NCBI RefSeq assembly: GCF_029955155.1
Contig: NZ_JAPNOZ010000011.1
Span: forward strand, 310,001-374,000
DNA length: 64,000 nt
Direction of reading: 5' to 3'
Source: Psychrobacillus sp. NEAU-3TGS
GTDB taxonomy: Bacteria; Bacillota; Bacilli; Bacillales_A; Planococcaceae
Part shown: positions 26,196-37,938 of the stretch, piece after piece
Layout of the letters: every line of letters begins with the position of its first letter
How positions within the stretch are numbered: the stretch's first letter is position 1
Made by a program: the position numbers and the translations under genes
Notes under the pieces: model-generated
Told to the model about the DNA's origin: nothing
The model's database searches: none
What the model saw: only the letters and a program-made list of their open reading frames with translations

Positions 26196-26263
26196 TGAAG
26201 ATGCAGATAATTACATTGCTGTATCCCTATATAATACCAGACCTTCTTCTTCCTATCCCCAAA

Positions 26264-26296
26264 AAGATAAAAAAGGACCTTGCATTTACAAGGCCC
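26264..26296 (-). terminator. Terminator of the hem operon
   Basis: On the minus strand GGGCCTTG pairs with CAAGGTCC around a short loop and is followed by six T and then more A/T. It begins 8 bases after the hemL stop. Confidence 0.88.
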
Positions 26297-26303
26297 TTCG
26301 TTA

Positions 26304-27596
26304 TTATCTTGCTAATTTTTCGAATACTGTATGGAATGCTTGTACTGTTTTTTCAATATGTGCTTCTGTATGGGCACTTGATAAGAACAAGCCTTCAAAT
26401 TGAGAAGGTGGTAGATAAATACCTTCCTCTGCCATTAGACGGAAATACTTAGCGAATAGCTCCAGATCAGATGTTTTTGCTGTATCAAAATTAATTACGT
26501 TTTCATTTGTAAAGAAGAACCCAATCATTGAACCAGCACGATTTACTGTATGGGGAATATTATATTTGGTTGCTGCTTCTCGGAAGCCTTTTTCTAATTG
26601 GTCACCTAGTTTAATGAAATAGTCATATGTTTCCTCATTTAAACGAGAAAGTGTTTCGTACCCTGCTGTCATCGCAAGGGGATTCCCAGAAAGTGTACCA
26701 GCTTGATATACAGGACCGCTTGGTGCAATCATTTCCATGATTTCTCGCTTTCCACCAAAAGCACCAACAGGTAGACCGCCGCCGATTACTTTTCCAAGAC
26801 AAGTCAAATCTGGTGTGATTCCAAAATAACCTTGTGCACAATTATAACCAACTCGGAATCCAGTCATTACTTCATCAAAGATTAACAAAGTTCCATTTTG
26901 CTCTGTTAACTGGCGAAGCTCTTCTAAAAAGCCTTCAACTGGTGGAACAACGCCCATATTTCCTGCTACAGGCTCTAAAATAACTGCTGCTAAATCATCA
27001 CCAAAGTTCTCGAATACGTGACGAACACTTTCTAAGTCATTATAAGGTACCGCAATCGTGTTTTTCGCAATCGATTCAGGAACACCAGGACTATCAGGTA
27101 AACCAAGCGTAGCGACTCCAGAACCAGCTTTAATAAGGAGGCTATCTCCATGACCGTGATAACTACCTTCAAATTTCAATATTTTATTTCTACCTGTATA
27201 TCCACGAGCTAAACGAAGTGCACTCATTGTCGCTTCTGTACCAGAAGAAACCATGCGAACCATCTCGATAGAAGGTACTCGGTCCATTACAAGTTTAGCA
27301 AGCTTGTTTTCGATTATTGTCGAAGCACCAAAGCTTGTACCAGTTTCCGCTACTTTTTGGATAGCTTTCACTACGTTCGGCTCTGTATGGCCTAAAATAA
27401 GGGGACCCCATGACAATACATAATCGATGTATTCATTGCCATCGATGTCTGTTAAAATGGCACCTTTACCACTTTCCATGAAAATTGGATCCATATCAAC
27501 GGATTTAAATGCACGAACTGGGCTGTTTACGCCGCCTGGCATTAGTTCTTTTGCTTCTGTAAACGCTTGTTTAGATAAGTCATATGATTTTGTCAT
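26304..27596 (-). CDS. hemL: Glutamate-1-semialdehyde 2,1-aminomutase
   Basis: A 430-residue PLP enzyme that converts glutamate-1-semialdehyde to 5-aminolevulinate. Visible features are [10 protein letters not shown] at the N-terminus, [40 protein letters not shown], and the PLP lysine in [16 protein letters not shown]. The ATG at 27596 shares its A with the hemB stop (TAATG) and follows GGAGGAG; a longer frame to 27614 has no separate signal. Last gene of the hem cluster. Confidence 0.96.
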   Translation of the reverse strand: MTKSYDLSKQAFTEAKELMPGGVNSPVRAFKSVDMDPIFMESGKGAILTDIDGNEYIDYVLSWGPLILGHTEPNVVKAIQKVAETGTSFGASTIIENKLAKLVMDRVPSIEMVRMVSSGTEATMSALRLARGYTGRNKILKFEGSYHGHGDSLLIKAGSGVATLGLPDSPGVPESIAKNTIAVPYNDLESVRHVFENFGDDLAAVILEPVAGNMGVVPPVEGFLEELRQLTEQNGTLLIFDEVMTGFRVGYNCAQGYFGITPDLTCLGKVIGGGLPVGAFGGKREIMEMIAPSGPVYQAGTLSGNPLAMTAGYETLSRLNEETYDYFIKLGDQLEKGFREAATKYNIPHTVNRAGSMIGFFFTNENVINFDTAKTSDLELFAKYFRLMAEEGIYLPPSQFEGLFLSSAHTEAHIEKTVQAFHTVFEKLAR

Positions 27597-28579
27597 TATT
27601 TCTCCTCCAACCAACGTGCAACGTCTTTTGCATGATATGTTAAGATAATATCTGCTCCGGCACGTTTCATTCCTGTTAACGTTTCTAGTACTGTTTCTTT
27701 TTCGTTAATCCAGCCGTTAATCGCAGCTGCTTTGACCATTGCATATTCCCCGCTTACATTATAAGCAACGATCGGTAAGTCAAAGTTATTTTTCACATCA
27801 CGGATAATATCTAAATAGGAAAGGGCTGGCTTCACGATTAACATATCCGCACCCTCTTCGATATCAGATGATGCTTCACGGATTGCTTCCATGCGATTAG
27901 AGTAATCCATTTGATACGTTTTGCGATCTCCGAATTTTGGCGCTCCATCAGCCGCTTCACGGAATGGGCCATAATACGCGGAAGCATATTTCACCGCATA
28001 AGACATAATTGGTACATCTGCGAATCCTGCAGCATCCAAACCGTGACGAATAGCCGTAACAAAGCCGTCCATCATATTCGAAGGGGCAATAATGTCTGCA
28101 CCTGCTTCTGCTTGGCTTATTGCTGTTTTAGCTAATAAATCAAGAGAAGGATCATTCAAAATACGCTCATTTGCATCTACTACCCCACAATGTCCATGGT
28201 CTGTAAATTCACATAGACAAGTATCTGCGATGACTACCAAGTGAGGATGACGTTCTTTTATGAAACGGATTGCTTTTTGGACAATTCCGTGATCGTGATA
28301 TGCTTGTGTTCCAACTGCATCTTTTTCTGCAGGAAGTCCAAATAGAATAACAGAAGGAATACCTAGTGATACTACTTCATCTATTTCCTCTGCTAGACGA
28401 TCTAAAGAAAATTGGAAAACACCAGGCATAGAAGCTACTGCGTTTTTAATATTTTCCCCATCTATTACGAAAATCGGGTAGATTAAATCTTCTTTATGTA
28501 AATATGTTTCTTTGACCATTGCTCTTATACCAGCTGTTTTTCTTAAACGACGGTGACGTTGAAATACTAATTCTGTCAT
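27596..28579 (-). CDS. hemB: Porphobilinogen synthase
   Basis: A 327-residue 5-aminolevulinate dehydratase. The zinc-binding cysteine cluster reads [14 protein letters not shown], and the Schiff-base lysines lie in [18 protein letters not shown] and [16 protein letters not shown] 28579 (MTELVF) follows AAGGAAGAG and overlaps the hemD stop as ATGA, so it is preferred over 28597. Confidence 0.96.
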   Translation of the reverse strand: MTELVFQRHRRLRKTAGIRAMVKETYLHKEDLIYPIFVIDGENIKNAVASMPGVFQFSLDRLAEEIDEVVSLGIPSVILFGLPAEKDAVGTQAYHDHGIVQKAIRFIKERHPHLVVIADTCLCEFTDHGHCGVVDANERILNDPSLDLLAKTAISQAEAGADIIAPSNMMDGFVTAIRHGLDAAGFADVPIMSYAVKYASAYYGPFREAADGAPKFGDRKTYQMDYSNRMEAIREASSDIEEGADMLIVKPALSYLDIIRDVKNNFDLPIVAYNVSGEYAMVKAAAINGWINEKETVLETLTGMKRAGADIILTYHAKDVARWLEEK

Positions 28580-29340
28580 TGTGCTCTTCCTTTCCACTCT
28601 GCTAATTTATTTACTACATCTAATAACGTGTATGTCTTCGGCATGACTTGTACGGTCGCCCCTAATGATTCTAAATAGTTTTTCGTAATATGACCAATAG
28701 TACATATGGTGAATCGATCATAACCTGTATGAACTCCTATACTTCGATGAAATACACTTGCAGTAGACGGACTTGTGAAGATAATTGAACAACCCTCTCC
28801 ACTTTCCAGTAGTGCTCGAACTTGTTCCGAGTTTTCATCTACTTCCACCGTTTCGTATATTGTCCATGTATCAATTACATTTGATAACCCATCAACTATG
28901 GTGTTTTTAGCCAGATTGCCTTTAAAGAACAGACAATTTTCATGTGCTGCAGAAACTGTTGGAAACTCTTGTACAAAAACATCTGCACTAAATACAGTAG
29001 GTGTAAAACTTACTTGAAAACCTAGGCTTTCTATGGCACATGCCGTTTTTGAACCAACAACTGCAATTTTAGATTTAAATGAAGATGCATCTAATTCATA
29101 TTCTTTTATTTTTGAAAAGAATGCATGCACACTACTTTGACTCGTAAAAATCAACCAATCATATTCGTAACAAGCAAGTAATTTCTGTTTGTCATCTACC
29201 GCAACGATTTCCTGTGTCGTGATTAAAGGAGCAATTACTGGATTGCCTCCTAATCGCAACGTTAAATCGACTGCGTCCGAGGATCTTAGTATTCCAGTAA
29301 AAATGACATGCTCGCCTTTTAAGGGTTGCCCATTAGTCAT
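28576..29340 (-). CDS. hemD: Uroporphyrinogen-III synthase
   Basis: A 254-residue protein of the poorly conserved HemD family, recognised by two alternating Rossmann-like halves ([65 protein letters not shown]). It closes hydroxymethylbilane to uroporphyrinogen III. It overlaps hemC by eight bases and hemB by four, which fixes its identity through context. Confidence 0.9.
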   Translation of the reverse strand: MTNGQPLKGEHVIFTGILRSSDAVDLTLRLGGNPVIAPLITTQEIVAVDDKQKLLACYEYDWLIFTSQSSVHAFFSKIKEYELDASSFKSKIAVVGSKTACAIESLGFQVSFTPTVFSADVFVQEFPTVSAAHENCLFFKGNLAKNTIVDGLSNVIDTWTIYETVEVDENSEQVRALLESGEGCSIIFTSPSTASVFHRSIGVHTGYDRFTICTIGHITKNYLESLGATVQVMPKTYTLLDVVNKLAEWKGRAQ

Positions 29341-30262
29341 TTAAATCTGCCTTTACTTGTTGGATTAAATCATATGCTCCTTGCTCTGTAACTAGGCGCG
29401 CTACTTCTTTTCCTACTGTTTCGGCATCCGTTCCCGTTACTACTTCTTTATACACGACAGATGCATCCGGCGCCGCAACTAGTCCGGTCATCGTTATTTT
29501 ATCGCCATCAATAACCGCATGTCCTGCTATAGGCACTTGGCATCCTCCATCCATAGCAGCCAAAAATGCACGCTCCGCATGTACAGCATCCCAAGTTTCT
29601 TTATCCGAAAGCTTCGCAAGCTCTGCAAGCAATTCTGCATCATCTTCGCGACATTCGATTGCTAAAGAACCTTGTCCTACTGCAGGAACACAATCCTCGT
29701 GTGACAAATATTCCGTCACTACTTCGTCACTCCAGCCGAGGCGCTTCAGACCCGCTGCTGCTAAAATGATCGCATCATACTCGCCGTCTTGCAGCTTTTG
29801 AAGTCTTGTATCCACATTTCCACGAATCCATTTAATCTCGATATCTGGTCGCATTAATAGTAGTTGAGCACTTCTTCTTAAGCTGCTCGTCCCAACAACT
29901 GCTCCTGCAGGTAAATCTGCAAATTTCACATGATTTGTTGAGATAAATGCATCTCTTTCATCTACTCGTTTTGGTGTGCAACCCATTACCAATCCTGGTG
30001 GCAATACGGAAGGCATATCTTTCATGCTATGTACAGCAAAGTCGATTTCTTTGTCATATAATGCTTGTTCAATTTCTTTTACAAAAAGTCCTTTTCCACC
30101 AACTTTAGATAGCGTCACATCTAGAATTTGGTCTCCTTTTGTTACAATCTCTTTTACTTCAAACTCAAAAGGAGCACCCATATCTTTCATTTGCTGTATA
30201 AACCAGTTTGTTTGTGTTAAAGCTAACTTACTTCTTCTTGAACCTACAATAATTTTACGCAT
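29333..30262 (-). CDS. hemC: Hydroxymethylbilane synthase
   Basis: A 309-residue porphobilinogen deaminase. It has the N-terminal [39 protein letters not shown], and the dipyrromethane cofactor cysteine in [13 protein letters not shown]. Length is normal. A 95-base gap separates it from hemX. Confidence 0.96.
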   Translation of the reverse strand: MRKIIVGSRRSKLALTQTNWFIQQMKDMGAPFEFEVKEIVTKGDQILDVTLSKVGGKGLFVKEIEQALYDKEIDFAVHSMKDMPSVLPPGLVMGCTPKRVDERDAFISTNHVKFADLPAGAVVGTSSLRRSAQLLLMRPDIEIKWIRGNVDTRLQKLQDGEYDAIILAAAGLKRLGWSDEVVTEYLSHEDCVPAVGQGSLAIECREDDAELLAELAKLSDKETWDAVHAERAFLAAMDGGCQVPIAGHAVIDGDKITMTGLVAAPDASVVYKEVVTGTDAETVGKEVARLVTEQGAYDLIQQVKADLND

Positions 30263-30357
30263 CTTTTCGCTACCTTTCTATCAATTACGCCTTGGCATAA
30301 TTACGTCTAAATTTTAATGTGTTTATTGCGCTTGCGACAAGCTTTGGTTGCCCTTCG

Positions 30358-31188
30358 TTAATACCATAAATGGAATTGGGAGAATTGACTACCCAATAAA
30401 AAATTGATCAAAACAAATAAAAATGCATATATATGAACCCAAGCATAGTTTGTTCCAATAAATTTTGCTCGTTTTTTTATTATTAAAACGACAATATATA
30501 CAACCAATAAGAAGAAAGAACTGATAATTTTAAAATCAGCGATAGAAAATACTTCTAGGGATACATATGCCCATTCTAACCCAAGAACCAAACTTACAAA
30601 CAACAAAGGAATCCCTATTAAAATAGATAACGTCATTCCTGTTTCTGCTTGTTTTAAAGATGGCAATCTAGAAAACTGATTTGTCCATTTTTTCTTTTTC
30701 AGCACACGATATAAAATTAAGTATAATGTCGAAAAAACAAATGATAAAGAAAAAGCGACATATGCCAATAGAGCAAATGTAATATGAATAAATAATAGCT
30801 CTGATCGCAATGTGTCACCAACTGCTGACTGTTCAATCTGATTTGGCGCAAAGGTATGAATCGTCATAAAGATAAACCCAATCACATTCAAAAAGAACGC
30901 GGGTAAATCTAATCGGAATATAAGCTGCAACACTAAGGATAATAGGATGATTAACCACGCATAAAAATATATTCCTTCAAACAAAGATAGTATTGGAAAC
31001 CGCTTCGTTTCGACTATGTACAACACTAAAAACACCGTTTGCAATATCCAAACAATAAAGAGCAGCCGCACCGCAATTCGGTGTGCATGACGATCTTTAT
31101 TCAAATAATCGATAAAATAAAAAACAAGACTAACGGATTGGAGGACGACCATTATCTCGTGCAGCCTTGTCATCGTCAAATCTGCCAT
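30358..31188 (-). CDS. hemX: HemX/CcsA-type membrane protein
   Basis: A 276-residue polytopic protein of the cytochrome c assembly family with about eight membrane helices. It lies between hemA and hemC as in B. subtilis, where HemX lowers the amount of glutamyl-tRNA reductase. The WAYVSLEVFSI and WVHIYAFLFVLINF stretches resemble CcsA-like WWD-region helices in position only. Start ATG at 31188. A terminator upstream separates it from hemA. Confidence 0.88.
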   Translation of the reverse strand: MADLTMTRLHEIMVVLQSVSLVFYFIDYLNKDRHAHRIAVRLLFIVWILQTVFLVLYIVETKRFPILSLFEGIYFYAWLIILLSLVLQLIFRLDLPAFFLNVIGFIFMTIHTFAPNQIEQSAVGDTLRSELLFIHITFALLAYVAFSLSFVFSTLYLILYRVLKKKKWTNQFSRLPSLKQAETGMTLSILIGIPLLFVSLVLGLEWAYVSLEVFSIADFKIISSFFLLVVYIVVLIIKKRAKFIGTNYAWVHIYAFLFVLINFLLGSQFSQFHLWY

Positions 31189-31204
31189 ATCAAATCTCCC
31201 TCTA

Positions 31205-31315
31205 CATAAGAAATGCCCTAGCGCCTAATGTAATCCTATGCGCAAGTCCACTAGCCATCACAAGCGATTTTCTTTTTGACGAGCTTGTGAAGGACAAGGT
31301 GCTAGAGCTAGATCG
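31205..31315. repeat. Dispersed repeat, AAAATCGCTTGTG type
   Basis: On the minus strand the block reads ACAAGCTCGTCAAAAAG then AAAATCGCTTGTGATGGCT. A closely similar string (GCTCGTCGCAAACAAAATCG then CTTGTGGTGGCT) is found at about 59977-60011. It fills most of the hemA-hemX gap. Confidence 0.6.
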
Positions 31316-31354
31316 ATACTAAGCAAAAAAGCTATTGCCTTTGTATCTACATAT

Positions 31355-31404
31355 AAAAAAGGCGTTTAAAATATCTATTAGTTTCCATATAGATATAAAA
31401 CGCC
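31355..31404 (-). terminator. Terminator directly after hemA
   Basis: On the minus strand GGCGTTTTATATCTAT pairs with ATAGATATTTTAAACGCC (small bulges), followed by six T. It begins 14 bases after the hemA stop and would split hemA from hemXCDBL. Confidence 0.85.
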
Positions 31405-31417
31405 TCCTTTTACTTGG

Positions 31418-32782
31418 TTAAAATGATAAATTTTCTTTTAAATGTTGAGATTGGATAATTGTTTGCTTTAAGTTAATTTTCGCTTTTTCAGCTTGGTCAA
31501 TGATTTCCTTTTGCACCTCTTCTTCAATCCCAAAAATTTGTTGGAATAATTGAAGTTGTTCCACCGAATCTTTAGCTGTGGATAATTCTTTCACTTGTAA
31601 AATCGGCTCTTTTAAAAGCTGATTAATAATAGATTTTGTATGCTTATTTAGAATTTTACGCTCACGCTCGGTTAAATCAGGCATTTTGTTTTCAATAGAA
31701 ACCATTGTTTCGGTTTGTATTTTGTTTGCTTTTTGACGAAGTGCGGAAATAATTGGAACAACTCCAAGTGTAGCTATCCAATCGTTAAATTGTTCTACTT
31801 CGGTTCCGATCATTTTCTTAATTTGCCCTGCTGCTCGTTCGCGCTCTGCTAAATTCGCTTCCACAATACCTTGTAAATCATCGATATCATATAAAAAGAC
31901 ATTTGGTAAGTCACCAATACGTGGATCTAAATCACGTGGTACCGCGATATCTACCATAAATAATGGTTTGCCCTTACGTAAACGTTCTACAAATTGCATT
32001 AGTTCAAAGTCAATGACGAAATCTGTTGCACCTGTTGAGCTGATTAAAATATCCGCTTCTAACAAAGCACATTGTAGCTCGTCCATCGGTTTTGCATTTC
32101 CTTCGAATTTCTCTGCAAGCTCTTTCGCTTTTTCAAAAGTACGATTAATAACTGTTACTTTTTCTGCACCGCTACCGTGCAAGTTTTGAATAGCAAGCTC
32201 TCCCATTTTTCCAGCACCTAAAATAACTACATGTTTATGTTTTAACGTACCGAAAATTTTCTTTCCAAGCTCCACTGCAGCATAAGAAACGGAAACTGCA
32301 TTTTCACCAATTGCTGTTTCAGAATGTGCACGTTTTGCAAATGTGACCGCTTGTTTAAATAATTGATTGAAAACTGTTCCTGTTGTACCATTTTCCTGAC
32401 CATTTAAAAAGCTTTTTCTCACTTGACCTAATATTTGGGTTTCTCCAAGCACCATTGAATCTATACCTGCCGTAACTCGGAACAAATGATTATTAGCATC
32501 ATTATCCTCATGGATAAATAAATAGTTAGATAAGTCTTCTAATGGGATATCAAACCAATTTGCTAAAAATTGCTTCACATAGTATTTGCCTGTATGTAAT
32601 TGATCTACAGTCGCATATATTTCTGTACGGTTACAAGTAGATACAATGACATTTTCGAGTATGCTTTTTTGTCCTTGTAATGCTCGCATTGCATTCGGAA
32701 GCTCTGTTTCGACAAATGATAGCTTTTCTCGAATTTCAACTGGAGCAGTACGATAATTGACACCTACCACGATTGTATGCAT
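31418..32782 (-). CDS. hemA: Glutamyl-tRNA reductase
   Basis: A 454-residue NADPH enzyme that makes glutamate-1-semialdehyde, first committed step of haem synthesis. It shows [18 protein letters not shown], the catalytic [10 protein letters not shown] cysteine, the NADP-binding [15 protein letters not shown] and the C-terminal dimerisation helices. ATG 32782 follows AAAGGGAG; the open frame extends to 32809 but that ribosome-binding site lies inside the extension. A PerR-like box 100 bases upstream suggests peroxide- or metal-responsive control. Confidence 0.96.
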   Translation of the reverse strand: MHTIVVGVNYRTAPVEIREKLSFVETELPNAMRALQGQKSILENVIVSTCNRTEIYATVDQLHTGKYYVKQFLANWFDIPLEDLSNYLFIHEDNDANNHLFRVTAGIDSMVLGETQILGQVRKSFLNGQENGTTGTVFNQLFKQAVTFAKRAHSETAIGENAVSVSYAAVELGKKIFGTLKHKHVVILGAGKMGELAIQNLHGSGAEKVTVINRTFEKAKELAEKFEGNAKPMDELQCALLEADILISSTGATDFVIDFELMQFVERLRKGKPLFMVDIAVPRDLDPRIGDLPNVFLYDIDDLQGIVEANLAERERAAGQIKKMIGTEVEQFNDWIATLGVVPIISALRQKANKIQTETMVSIENKMPDLTERERKILNKHTKSIINQLLKEPILQVKELSTAKDSVEQLQLFQQIFGIEEEVQKEIIDQAEKAKINLKQTIIQSQHLKENLSF

Positions 32783-32881
32783 GGAATCATGTCTCCCTTT
32801 CACGTTCATTTCATTAGTCCTATTATATCATAGCTTTTCCTCAGGTTTTTAGCCATTTGTGAACAAGCTATGAAATCTTAT

Positions 32882-32896
32882 TTAGAATGATTATAA
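32882..32896. promoter_or_regulatory. PerR-type operator upstream of hemA
   Basis: The minus strand reads TTATAATCATTCTAA, one mismatch from the 15-base Per box TTATAATnATTATAA. B. subtilis hemA is a PerR target, and the distance to the start codon (about 100 bases) suits a promoter operator. I did not find a convincing -35/-10 pair to match it. Confidence 0.7.
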
Positions 32897-32982
32897 AATA
32901 ATATTAACAAACAACTTGACCCATTACAAGGCAATAGCTTGAATGCGAAATATGCAGAAAATTAGCAAATTGAACACAACAT

Positions 32983-33026
32983 AAAAAAGATTACGTAGAA
33001 ATATATTACCCTACATAATCTTTTTT
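32983..33026. terminator. Terminator after ysxC
   Basis: AAAAAAGATTA(C)GTAG pairs with CTAC(A)TAATCTTTTTT, T-rich on both strands, 181 bases past the ysxC stop. The stretch 33030-33206 has a short CCCGAA/TTCGGG hairpin and nothing else that I recognise. Confidence 0.75.
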
Positions 33027-33206
33027 AATCACTTATTTAATCGTGTTGTGGTTATATAATATCCTATTTAATGAATAACCAAAAGTTCGCAGTATGAACT
33101 TTGTATTAATAAGCAAGGAACGCATGATAGAAAGCGATAAGGTGCCCGAAATTGCATCTTCGGGAACTTACTCTTTATATAAAAAGGTTGATCAACAGAA
33201 GTGATG

Positions 33207-33791
33207 TTATTGTATTCTGCTTTCAATCTCCGCCCAAGCCGTGTCATAACCTAGACCTGTTTCAGATGAGAAAACGACTAGCGGATCGCCTTTTTCCATC
33301 TGCAGCTCCTCTTTGACAATTTTTTTATGCTTGTCCCATTTGCCTTTAGGAATTTTATCGGCTTTTGTAGCAACTACGATACATGGAATATTATAATGCT
33401 TTAAAAAGTCATACATCATGCAATCATCCGCTGTTGGAGAATGACGCAAATCTACAAGTAGCACGACCGCTTTTAATACATCACGGGATGTGAAATATGT
33501 CTCAATCATTTTCCCCCATGCCGCACGTTCTGTCTTAGATACTTTCGCGTAACCATACCCAGGTACATCCACAAAAAGTAAATCTTCCTCTAATTTATAA
33601 AAATTTAATGTTTGCGTTTTTCCCGGCTTCGATGAAATCCGCGCCATACTTTTTCGACCAATCATTTTGTTGATAAAAGATGATTTCCCAACATTCGAAC
33701 GTCCTGCTAACGCGAATTCTGGTAAGCCCCCTTCTGGATATTGCGCTGGTCTTACAGCACTTATAAGTAGCTCGACGTTATTAATTTTCAT
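33207..33791 (-). CDS. ysxC: Ribosome biogenesis GTPase YsxC/EngB
   Basis: A 194-residue GTPase: G1 [13 protein letters not shown] (residues 30-42), G3 [11 protein letters not shown]4 TKADK and G5 SSETG. YsxC acts in assembly of the 50S ribosomal subunit and is essential in B. subtilis. Its ATG overlaps the lon stop by four bases, so the two are co-translated, as in other Bacillales. Confidence 0.96.
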   Translation of the reverse strand: MKINNVELLISAVRPAQYPEGGLPEFALAGRSNVGKSSFINKMIGRKSMARISSKPGKTQTLNFYKLEEDLLFVDVPGYGYAKVSKTERAAWGKMIETYFTSRDVLKAVVLLVDLRHSPTADDCMMYDFLKHYNIPCIVVATKADKIPKGKWDKHKKIVKEELQMEKGDPLVVFSSETGLGYDTAWAEIESRIQ

Positions 33792-36112
33792 TTTTTTGTC
33801 TCCTCCAATGCTAATTGAAGCACCTCTTGAGCATCGGAAACAAAATGAAATGTTAATACTTCACGAACACTTTCTGGAATATCTTCAATATCACGCTCAT
33901 TGTCTTTAGGGCAAATAATTGTTGTTAACCCTGCGCGATGTGCACTTAATGTTTTTTCTTTTAATCCACCAATTGGCAATACTCTACCTCTTAGTGTTAC
34001 TTCCCCTGTCATGCCAATTTCACGTTTGATCGGACGTTTGGACAAAGCTGATACAAGTGCGGTAACAATTGTAATTCCCGCTGACGGTCCATCTTTTGGA
34101 ACCGCTCCTTCAGGTACGTGAATATGAATATCTTTGTTTTCGTAGAAAGATGCATCAATACCAAATTCATCTGCTTTCGAGCGAACATAGGATAACGCTG
34201 TTTGCGCGGATTCTTTCATGACATCCCCGAGTTTACCAGTTAGTTGAAGTTTCCCGCTACCTGCAGATAAAGATACTTCAATTTGCAAGGTATCGCCACC
34301 AACCGTTGTATATGCTAGTCCAGTAGCTACACCTATTTGGTTTTCTGTTTCTGCTAGTCCGTATCTGAATTTTCGTTTACCGATTGTATCTTCTAAATTC
34401 TTCGGTGTAATAGTTATCCGTTTTTTGTCACCAGAAACAATTTGGAGTGCCGCTTTTCGGCAAACATTTGCTAGTACACGGTTTAAACCCCTTACCCCTG
34501 CTTCTCGTGTAAAATAGCGGATGATATCTATAATCGCATCATCCTTCAATTGAAGCTGAGACTTTGTTAGACCATGTTCTTTTATTTGCTTTGGCAATAA
34601 ATGATTTTTGGCAATAGAAAGCTTTTCCAATTCCGTATAACCTGCAAGAGAAATAATCTCCATTCGATCTCGTAATGGTCCTGGAATCGTGCTTAAGTCA
34701 TTCGCAGTAGCAATAAATAATACATTAGATAAATCATATGTTTCTTCAATATAATGGTCACTGAATGTATTATTTTGCTCTGGATCCAATACTTCTAGCA
34801 TAGCAGCAGAAGGGTCTCCTCTAAAGTCGTTCGACATTTTATCGATTTCGTCTAACAAAAATAATGGATTTATAGTGCCTGCTTTTTTCATTCCTTGAAT
34901 GATGCGTCCAGGCATGGAACCTACGTAAGTTCTACGATGCCCACGAATTTCTGATTCGTCTCGAACCCCACCCAACGAAATACGAACAAAATTACGGCCT
35001 AATGATTCAGCAATAGACTTTGCAAGTGAAGTTTTTCCAACACCAGGAGGTCCTGCTAAACAAAGAATTGGTCCCCGCAATGATTTCGTTAATTGGCGAA
35101 CAGCCAAATATTCTAAAATTCTTTCCTTTACCGACTCTAATCCTTCATGGTCTCGATTTAATATTTGTTCAGAACGTTTAATATCTAATTGATCTTCTGT
35201 TGCTTTTGACCAAGGAATAGAAACAATCCAATCGATATAATTACGAATAACACCACTTTCTGGTGCTTGAGATGGTAATTTTTCATAACGATTTAACTCT
35301 TTTAATACATTTTTTTTAGTTGTTTCAGGTAGTCCGGCTTCATCAATCCGCTTTTTCAACTCTGCTACTTCACCAGTTTTACCTTCTTTTTCTCCCAGCT
35401 CGGTTTGGATGGCTTTCATTTGCTCACGCAGATAAAATTCTTTTTGTGTTCGTTCCATCGCATGTTTGACACGTGTATTAATCTTTTGTTCGAGGTTGAG
35501 TATTTCCTGCTCATTGTATAATCGGGCGATCAGTAACTCTAATCGCTCTTTTACATCCATTATTTCTAAAAGTTCTTGTTTGCCAGAAATTTTTAAAGGT
35601 AAATGAGACGCAACCATATCAGCCAATCGTCCTGGTTCTTCAATATCTAACACTGAATTATATGTTTCTTCTGATACGCTCTTGGATACCTTTGAATAAT
35701 TTTCAAAATTATGTAGTAACGTACGCATAAGTGCTTCGTCTTCCTGATCTGCTTTTTCTGGTTCAATGTATGCAGACACAGTTACTTCATCGAACGTATC
35801 CGTTTTTTTATAATCATCCCAAATCGCACGCTGCAATCCTTCTACTAAAACACGCATCGTTCCATTTGGTAGCTTCACCATTTGTTTTACAATTGCAATA
35901 ACCCCAACATCATATAAATCTTCCATCGTCGGTTGTTCAATCGTCATATCTCTTTGTGCAGATAAAAACAACTTTTCTTCACGTAACATCGCTTCATTTA
36001 AAGCCGCGATTGAACGTTCACGCCCTACATCGACATGAAGAATCATTGTTGGAAATACTAATAGCCCTCTAAGAGGTAATACTGGATAGTATGTCGTATT
36101 TTTGTTTGCCAT
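33788..36112 (-). CDS. lon: ATP-dependent Lon protease
   Basis: A 774-residue LonA: N-terminal substrate domain ([20 protein letters not shown]), coiled-coil region, AAA+ module with [15 protein letters not shown] and FLLDEIDKM, and a protease domain with the catalytic serine in [14 protein letters not shown] and lysine in [13 protein letters not shown]. It degrades damaged and regulatory proteins. The adjacent lonB gene of B. subtilis is absent between lon and clpX. Confidence 0.98.
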   Translation of the reverse strand: MANKNTTYYPVLPLRGLLVFPTMILHVDVGRERSIAALNEAMLREEKLFLSAQRDMTIEQPTMEDLYDVGVIAIVKQMVKLPNGTMRVLVEGLQRAIWDDYKKTDTFDEVTVSAYIEPEKADQEDEALMRTLLHNFENYSKVSKSVSEETYNSVLDIEEPGRLADMVASHLPLKISGKQELLEIMDVKERLELLIARLYNEQEILNLEQKINTRVKHAMERTQKEFYLREQMKAIQTELGEKEGKTGEVAELKKRIDEAGLPETTKKNVLKELNRYEKLPSQAPESGVIRNYIDWIVSIPWSKATEDQLDIKRSEQILNRDHEGLESVKERILEYLAVRQLTKSLRGPILCLAGPPGVGKTSLAKSIAESLGRNFVRISLGGVRDESEIRGHRRTYVGSMPGRIIQGMKKAGTINPLFLLDEIDKMSNDFRGDPSAAMLEVLDPEQNNTFSDHYIEETYDLSNVLFIATANDLSTIPGPLRDRMEIISLAGYTELEKLSIAKNHLLPKQIKEHGLTKSQLQLKDDAIIDIIRYFTREAGVRGLNRVLANVCRKAALQIVSGDKKRITITPKNLEDTIGKRKFRYGLAETENQIGVATGLAYTTVGGDTLQIEVSLSAGSGKLQLTGKLGDVMKESAQTALSYVRSKADEFGIDASFYENKDIHIHVPEGAVPKDGPSAGITIVTALVSALSKRPIKREIGMTGEVTLRGRVLPIGGLKEKTLSAHRAGLTTIICPKDNERDIEDIPESVREVLTFHFVSDAQEVLQLALEETKK

Positions 36113-36221
36113 TTCGGGAAGTCACCTCCAACTTATTCTGTCCGAATCGTATGAGAAAAATACGGTTCAATCTCTCTATTCCGCTCTTCCCTAATTTCAC
36201 CAAAAGGAAACGTAAGAAGAA

Positions 36222-36272
36222 AAAGCTGACATCCTTGCTTGCGCTAAGCACGCGCAGGTTGGAAGCCAGCTT
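36222..36272 (-). terminator. Terminator after clpX
   Basis: Outer stem AAGCTG/CAGCTT with internal mismatches and an inner TGCGC/GCGCA stem, followed by five T on the minus strand. It starts 18 bases past the clpX stop. Confidence 0.65.
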
Positions 36273-36289
36273 ATATTATCAACATCAAG

Positions 36290-37567
36290 TTATGCAGATG
36301 TTTTTTCGTTATCTTTTTCTACTTCAGTGCCGTCTTCTAACAATAGTCTTGGACGAGCTTTTTCTGTAATAGCTTCTTTCGTGATGACACACTCTACAAT
36401 ATCTTCACGAGACGGTAACTCGTACATCACGTCTAACATGATATTTTCAATAATAGAACGAAGACCACGAGCTCCAGTTTTACGCTCAATCGCTTCTTTC
36501 GCAATTTCAATTAATGCATCATCTTCAAATGTTAGTTTTACATTATCTAACTCAATCATTTTTTGATATTGCTTAACAAGCGCATTTTTAGGCTCCGTTA
36601 AAATTTGTACAAGCGCTTGATTGTCTAACTGTTCTAAGCTTGCAAGTACAGGTAAACGACCGATAAACTCTGGAATTAACCCAAATTTCAATAAATCCTC
36701 TGGGATTAACTGGCTAAGGACAGAACCCGCCTCTATTTCCACTTTGTTTGGATCTGCGCCGAAACCAATTACTTTTTCACCTAGACGGCGTTTAATAATT
36801 TGTTCGATTCCGTCAAACGCACCGCCAACAATAAATAAAATATTCGTTGTATCAATTTGTATAAACTCTTGATGTGGATGCTTACGACCGCCTTGCGGTG
36901 GAACACTAGCAACAGTACCTTCTAATATTTTTAAAAGTGCTTGTTGAACACCTTCACCTGAAACATCTCTAGTAATAGAAGGATTTTCAGATTTACGCGC
37001 TACTTTATCTATTTCATCGATATAAATAATCCCTTTTTCTGCTTTTTCGATATCATAATCCGCAGATTGGATAAGTTTTAAAAGGATGTTTTCAACATCT
37101 TCCCCAACATAGCCCGCTTCTGTTAAAGAAGTCGCATCTGCAATAGCAAATGGTACGTTCAGTATACGTGCTAATGTTTGTGCTAGTAATGTTTTACCAC
37201 TACCTGTAGGTCCAATCAGTACTATATTCGATTTAGATAATTCCACTTCATCGATCACGCTATTTGAATTGATGCGTTTGTAATGGTTATACACTGCAAC
37301 TGCTAGTGATTTTTTTGCTCTTTCCTGCCCAATTACATACTCATCTAAAATAGTTAAAATTTCCTTTGGTTTTGGAACTTCTTTAAACTCTACTTCTTCT
37401 TCGATACCAAGCTCTTCTTCTACAATCTCAGAACATAAGTCGATACATTCATCACAAATATAGACTCCTGGTCCTGCAACTAGCTTGCGAACTTGTTCTT
37501 GTGGTTTTCCACAAAAAGAACATTTTAAGTTCCCTTTTTCATCATTGAATTTGAACAAAATATTCAC
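36290..37567 (-). CDS. clpX: ATP-dependent Clp protease ATP-binding subunit ClpX
   Basis: A 425-residue AAA+ unfoldase that feeds ClpP. The N-terminal zinc-binding domain ([11 protein letters not shown] and CDECIDLC), Walker [16 protein letters not shown], Walker [14 protein letters not shown], the pore-loop region and sensor motifs are present, as is the IGF-type ClpP loop VIGFGADP. A 371-base gap separates it from tig; see the terminator and repeat there. Confidence 0.98.
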   Translation of the reverse strand: MNILFKFNDEKGNLKCSFCGKPQEQVRKLVAGPGVYICDECIDLCSEIVEEELGIEEEVEFKEVPKPKEILTILDEYVIGQERAKKSLAVAVYNHYKRINSNSVIDEVELSKSNIVLIGPTGSGKTLLAQTLARILNVPFAIADATSLTEAGYVGEDVENILLKLIQSADYDIEKAEKGIIYIDEIDKVARKSENPSITRDVSGEGVQQALLKILEGTVASVPPQGGRKHPHQEFIQIDTTNILFIVGGAFDGIEQIIKRRLGEKVIGFGADPNKVEIEAGSVLSQLIPEDLLKFGLIPEFIGRLPVLASLEQLDNQALVQILTEPKNALVKQYQKMIELDNVKLTFEDDALIEIAKEAIERKTGARGLRSIIENIMLDVMYELPSREDIVECVITKEAITEKARPRLLLEDGTEVEKDNEKTSA

Positions 37568-37654
37568 CCCTATTCAAGCAATTATCTTACAAGATTCTCA
37601 TTAAGTAATCAAATAATACGTTTATGTTTTATAACCGTGTAACCTATGTATGGT

Positions 37655-37692
37655 ATAAAACAAGGCACAGACATTGCTGTACCTTGTTTTAT
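37655..37692. terminator. Terminator between tig and clpX
   Basis: ATAAAACAAGG(C)ACAG pairs with CTGT(A)CCTTGTTTTAT, a six-base loop between. Works on either strand; in context it ends tig transcripts. Confidence 0.75.
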
Positions 37693-37744
37693 ATTATAAC
37701 GCTTCCAGGTATGAATAAGAAAGTATAAACCCTTTTATCCATTA

Positions 37745-37885
37745 TCTGATCAGTTCCAATGACTAGCCCCTCAGGGTCAAATACCCTTCACTCAAAGAAT
37801 TAAAAGCACTTTTCTTAAGTGAAGAATATCCACCTGTCGCAGGTAAGCAGTGTGTAGGTCATGTAGTTAAAGCGCAACATTGTCG
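37745..37885. repeat. Degenerate dispersed repeat between clpX and tig
   Basis: The block contains GACTAGCCCCTCAGGGTCAA at its left end and CACCTGTCGCAGGTAAGC towards the right. The left end resembles TTACCCCTCGGGGTCAAATG at 59935, so it looks like a decayed member of the same repeat group. It fills much of the 371-base gap 37568-37938. Confidence 0.5.
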
Positions 37886-37938
37886 CTAACTTAAGCTATA
37901 TGCTTACTACACTGGAACTTGCACATTTCTAATGTAAA

